Source: Coriobacteriia bacterium (lineage in GTDB: Bacteria > Actinomycetota > Coriobacteriia > Anaerosomatales > PALSA-660). Taken from it: a stretch of DNA of 5,864 bases. Positions 5,433 through 5,864 of the stretch are shown here, one piece after another; positions within the stretch are counted from its first letter, which is position 1, and every line of letters starts with the position of its first letter. Location: positions 6,604 to 12,467 of the forward strand of contig PKWR01000215.1 of assembly GCA_003133285.1 (NCBI GenBank). The letters are read 5' to 3'. The position numbers and the translations under genes are program-made. The notes under the pieces were generated by a model. It was not told where the DNA came from and made no database searches. It saw only the letters and a program-made list of their open reading frames with translations.

Positions 5433-5864
5433 CTACGGTTCGATGAGCACCGGGATCTTCACGACGTTGATGGGCGAGCCGTCCTTCGCCGAGGACTCGT
5501 AGACCCGGATCGATCCAACGCCCGGCTTGGCACCGGACAATGCGGGCGTGACGGTCCAGGTCCCACGTGTACCGGTGCCGCTGGTCGCGTGCACGGCCTT
5601 GTGGAACACGAGGGCGCCCGACGAGTCGCGCACCTGGATCTGGAAGACCGCCTCGAACACGTTGGCCGTTCCGCCGACGGATCCGCCCGCCTTCAGCGTT
5701 CCGCCCCATGCCGGCCGGTCGATGAGTATCGCGGGGGTCTCGCCTTCGCACGATGCGCGGGTCCGCGGATGGTCGACGATGATCCCCTCGCCGCCCAGCG
5801 CCTTGATCGTCTTCCCGTCGAGCTTGAGCGTCACGGCGGTCACCCCGGGGAACTGCGTCGCGGT
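5433..5864 (-). CDS. GerMN-Gmad2 domain protein, C-terminal 143 residues (5' end outside window)
   Basis: Minus-strand gene ending at TAG 5435-5433; the frame is open to the window edge, so the N-terminus is missing. The GTG at 5843 is internal, since the seven codons before it (TATQFPG) continue the GerMN pattern. Residues 1 to about 37 are the end of a GerMN domain: FPGVTAVTLKLDGK, then LGGEGIIVDHPRTRA. Residues about 47-143 form a complete Gmad2 immunoglobulin-like domain, with GGTANVFEAVFQIQVRDSSG, ATSGTGTRGTW, and YESSAKDGSPINVVKIPV near the end. Both domains are known from spore-germination and cell-surface proteins, and GerMN also occurs in actinobacterial LpqB. Such proteins are normally exported, often as lipoproteins; the signal peptide would lie outside the window. 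The role is unknown; binding of envelope components is inferred. It converges on the kinase gene. Confidence 0.88.
   Translation of the reverse strand, partial: TATQFPGVTAVTLKLDGKTIKALGGEGIIVDHPRTRASCEGETPAILIDRPAWGGTLKAGGSVGGTANVFEAVFQIQVRDSSGALVFHKAVHATSGTGTRGTWTVTPALSGAKPGVGSIRVYESSAKDGSPINVVKIPVLIEP

Overview
The window is a densely packed, strongly G+C-rich bacterial chromosome segment that looks like ordinary core genome. Codon third positions are overwhelmingly G or C, ribosome-binding sites are strong GGAGG types, and gaps are short. G+C bias, an actinobacterial-style OmpR/BaeS-type pair and a GerMN-Gmad2 protein suggest an actinobacterial lineage, possibly Coriobacteriia or a relative. 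That placement is inference. There is no sign of a mobile element, CRISPR array, rRNA or tRNA.

Region 1 (1-3149) is a forward cluster: the 3' part of ileS (isoleucyl-tRNA synthetase), a DksA/TraR-family zinc-finger protein, lspA (lipoprotein signal peptidase), and an RluD-type 23S rRNA pseudouridine synthase. From memory, this matches ileS-ylyA-lspA-ylyB in Bacillus subtilis, where pyrR follows; here a two-component system takes that place. The DksA-like, lspA and rluD genes overlap or abut (1-nt overlap, then 0-nt gap), so they should be one transcript. A 114-nt leader before the DksA-like gene carries a perfect extended -10 promoter element and two perfect hairpins.

Region 2 (3150-5401) is a two-component operon. 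An OmpR/PhoB-type response regulator overlaps by 4 nt a membrane sensor histidine kinase with an extracytoplasmic sensor domain of no family I recognise. Its leader has a weak -10-like element, a TTGAC direct repeat and a perfect 8-bp hairpin.

Region 3 (5402-5864) is a short convergent junction followed, on the minus strand, by the 3' part of a gene for a probable surface protein. It ends in a partial GerMN domain and a complete Gmad2 domain; its start lies beyond the window.

Together the window links translation (IleS, RluD), probable RNA polymerase control (DksA-like), and envelope functions (LspA, a sensor kinase, and a GerMN-Gmad2 protein that may be an LspA-processed lipoprotein). I see no wholly new system. 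The points most worth a second look are the structured leader of the DksA-like gene, the kinase's unassigned sensor domain, and the kinase-next-to-GerMN arrangement, which loosely recalls actinobacterial MtrAB-LpqB.
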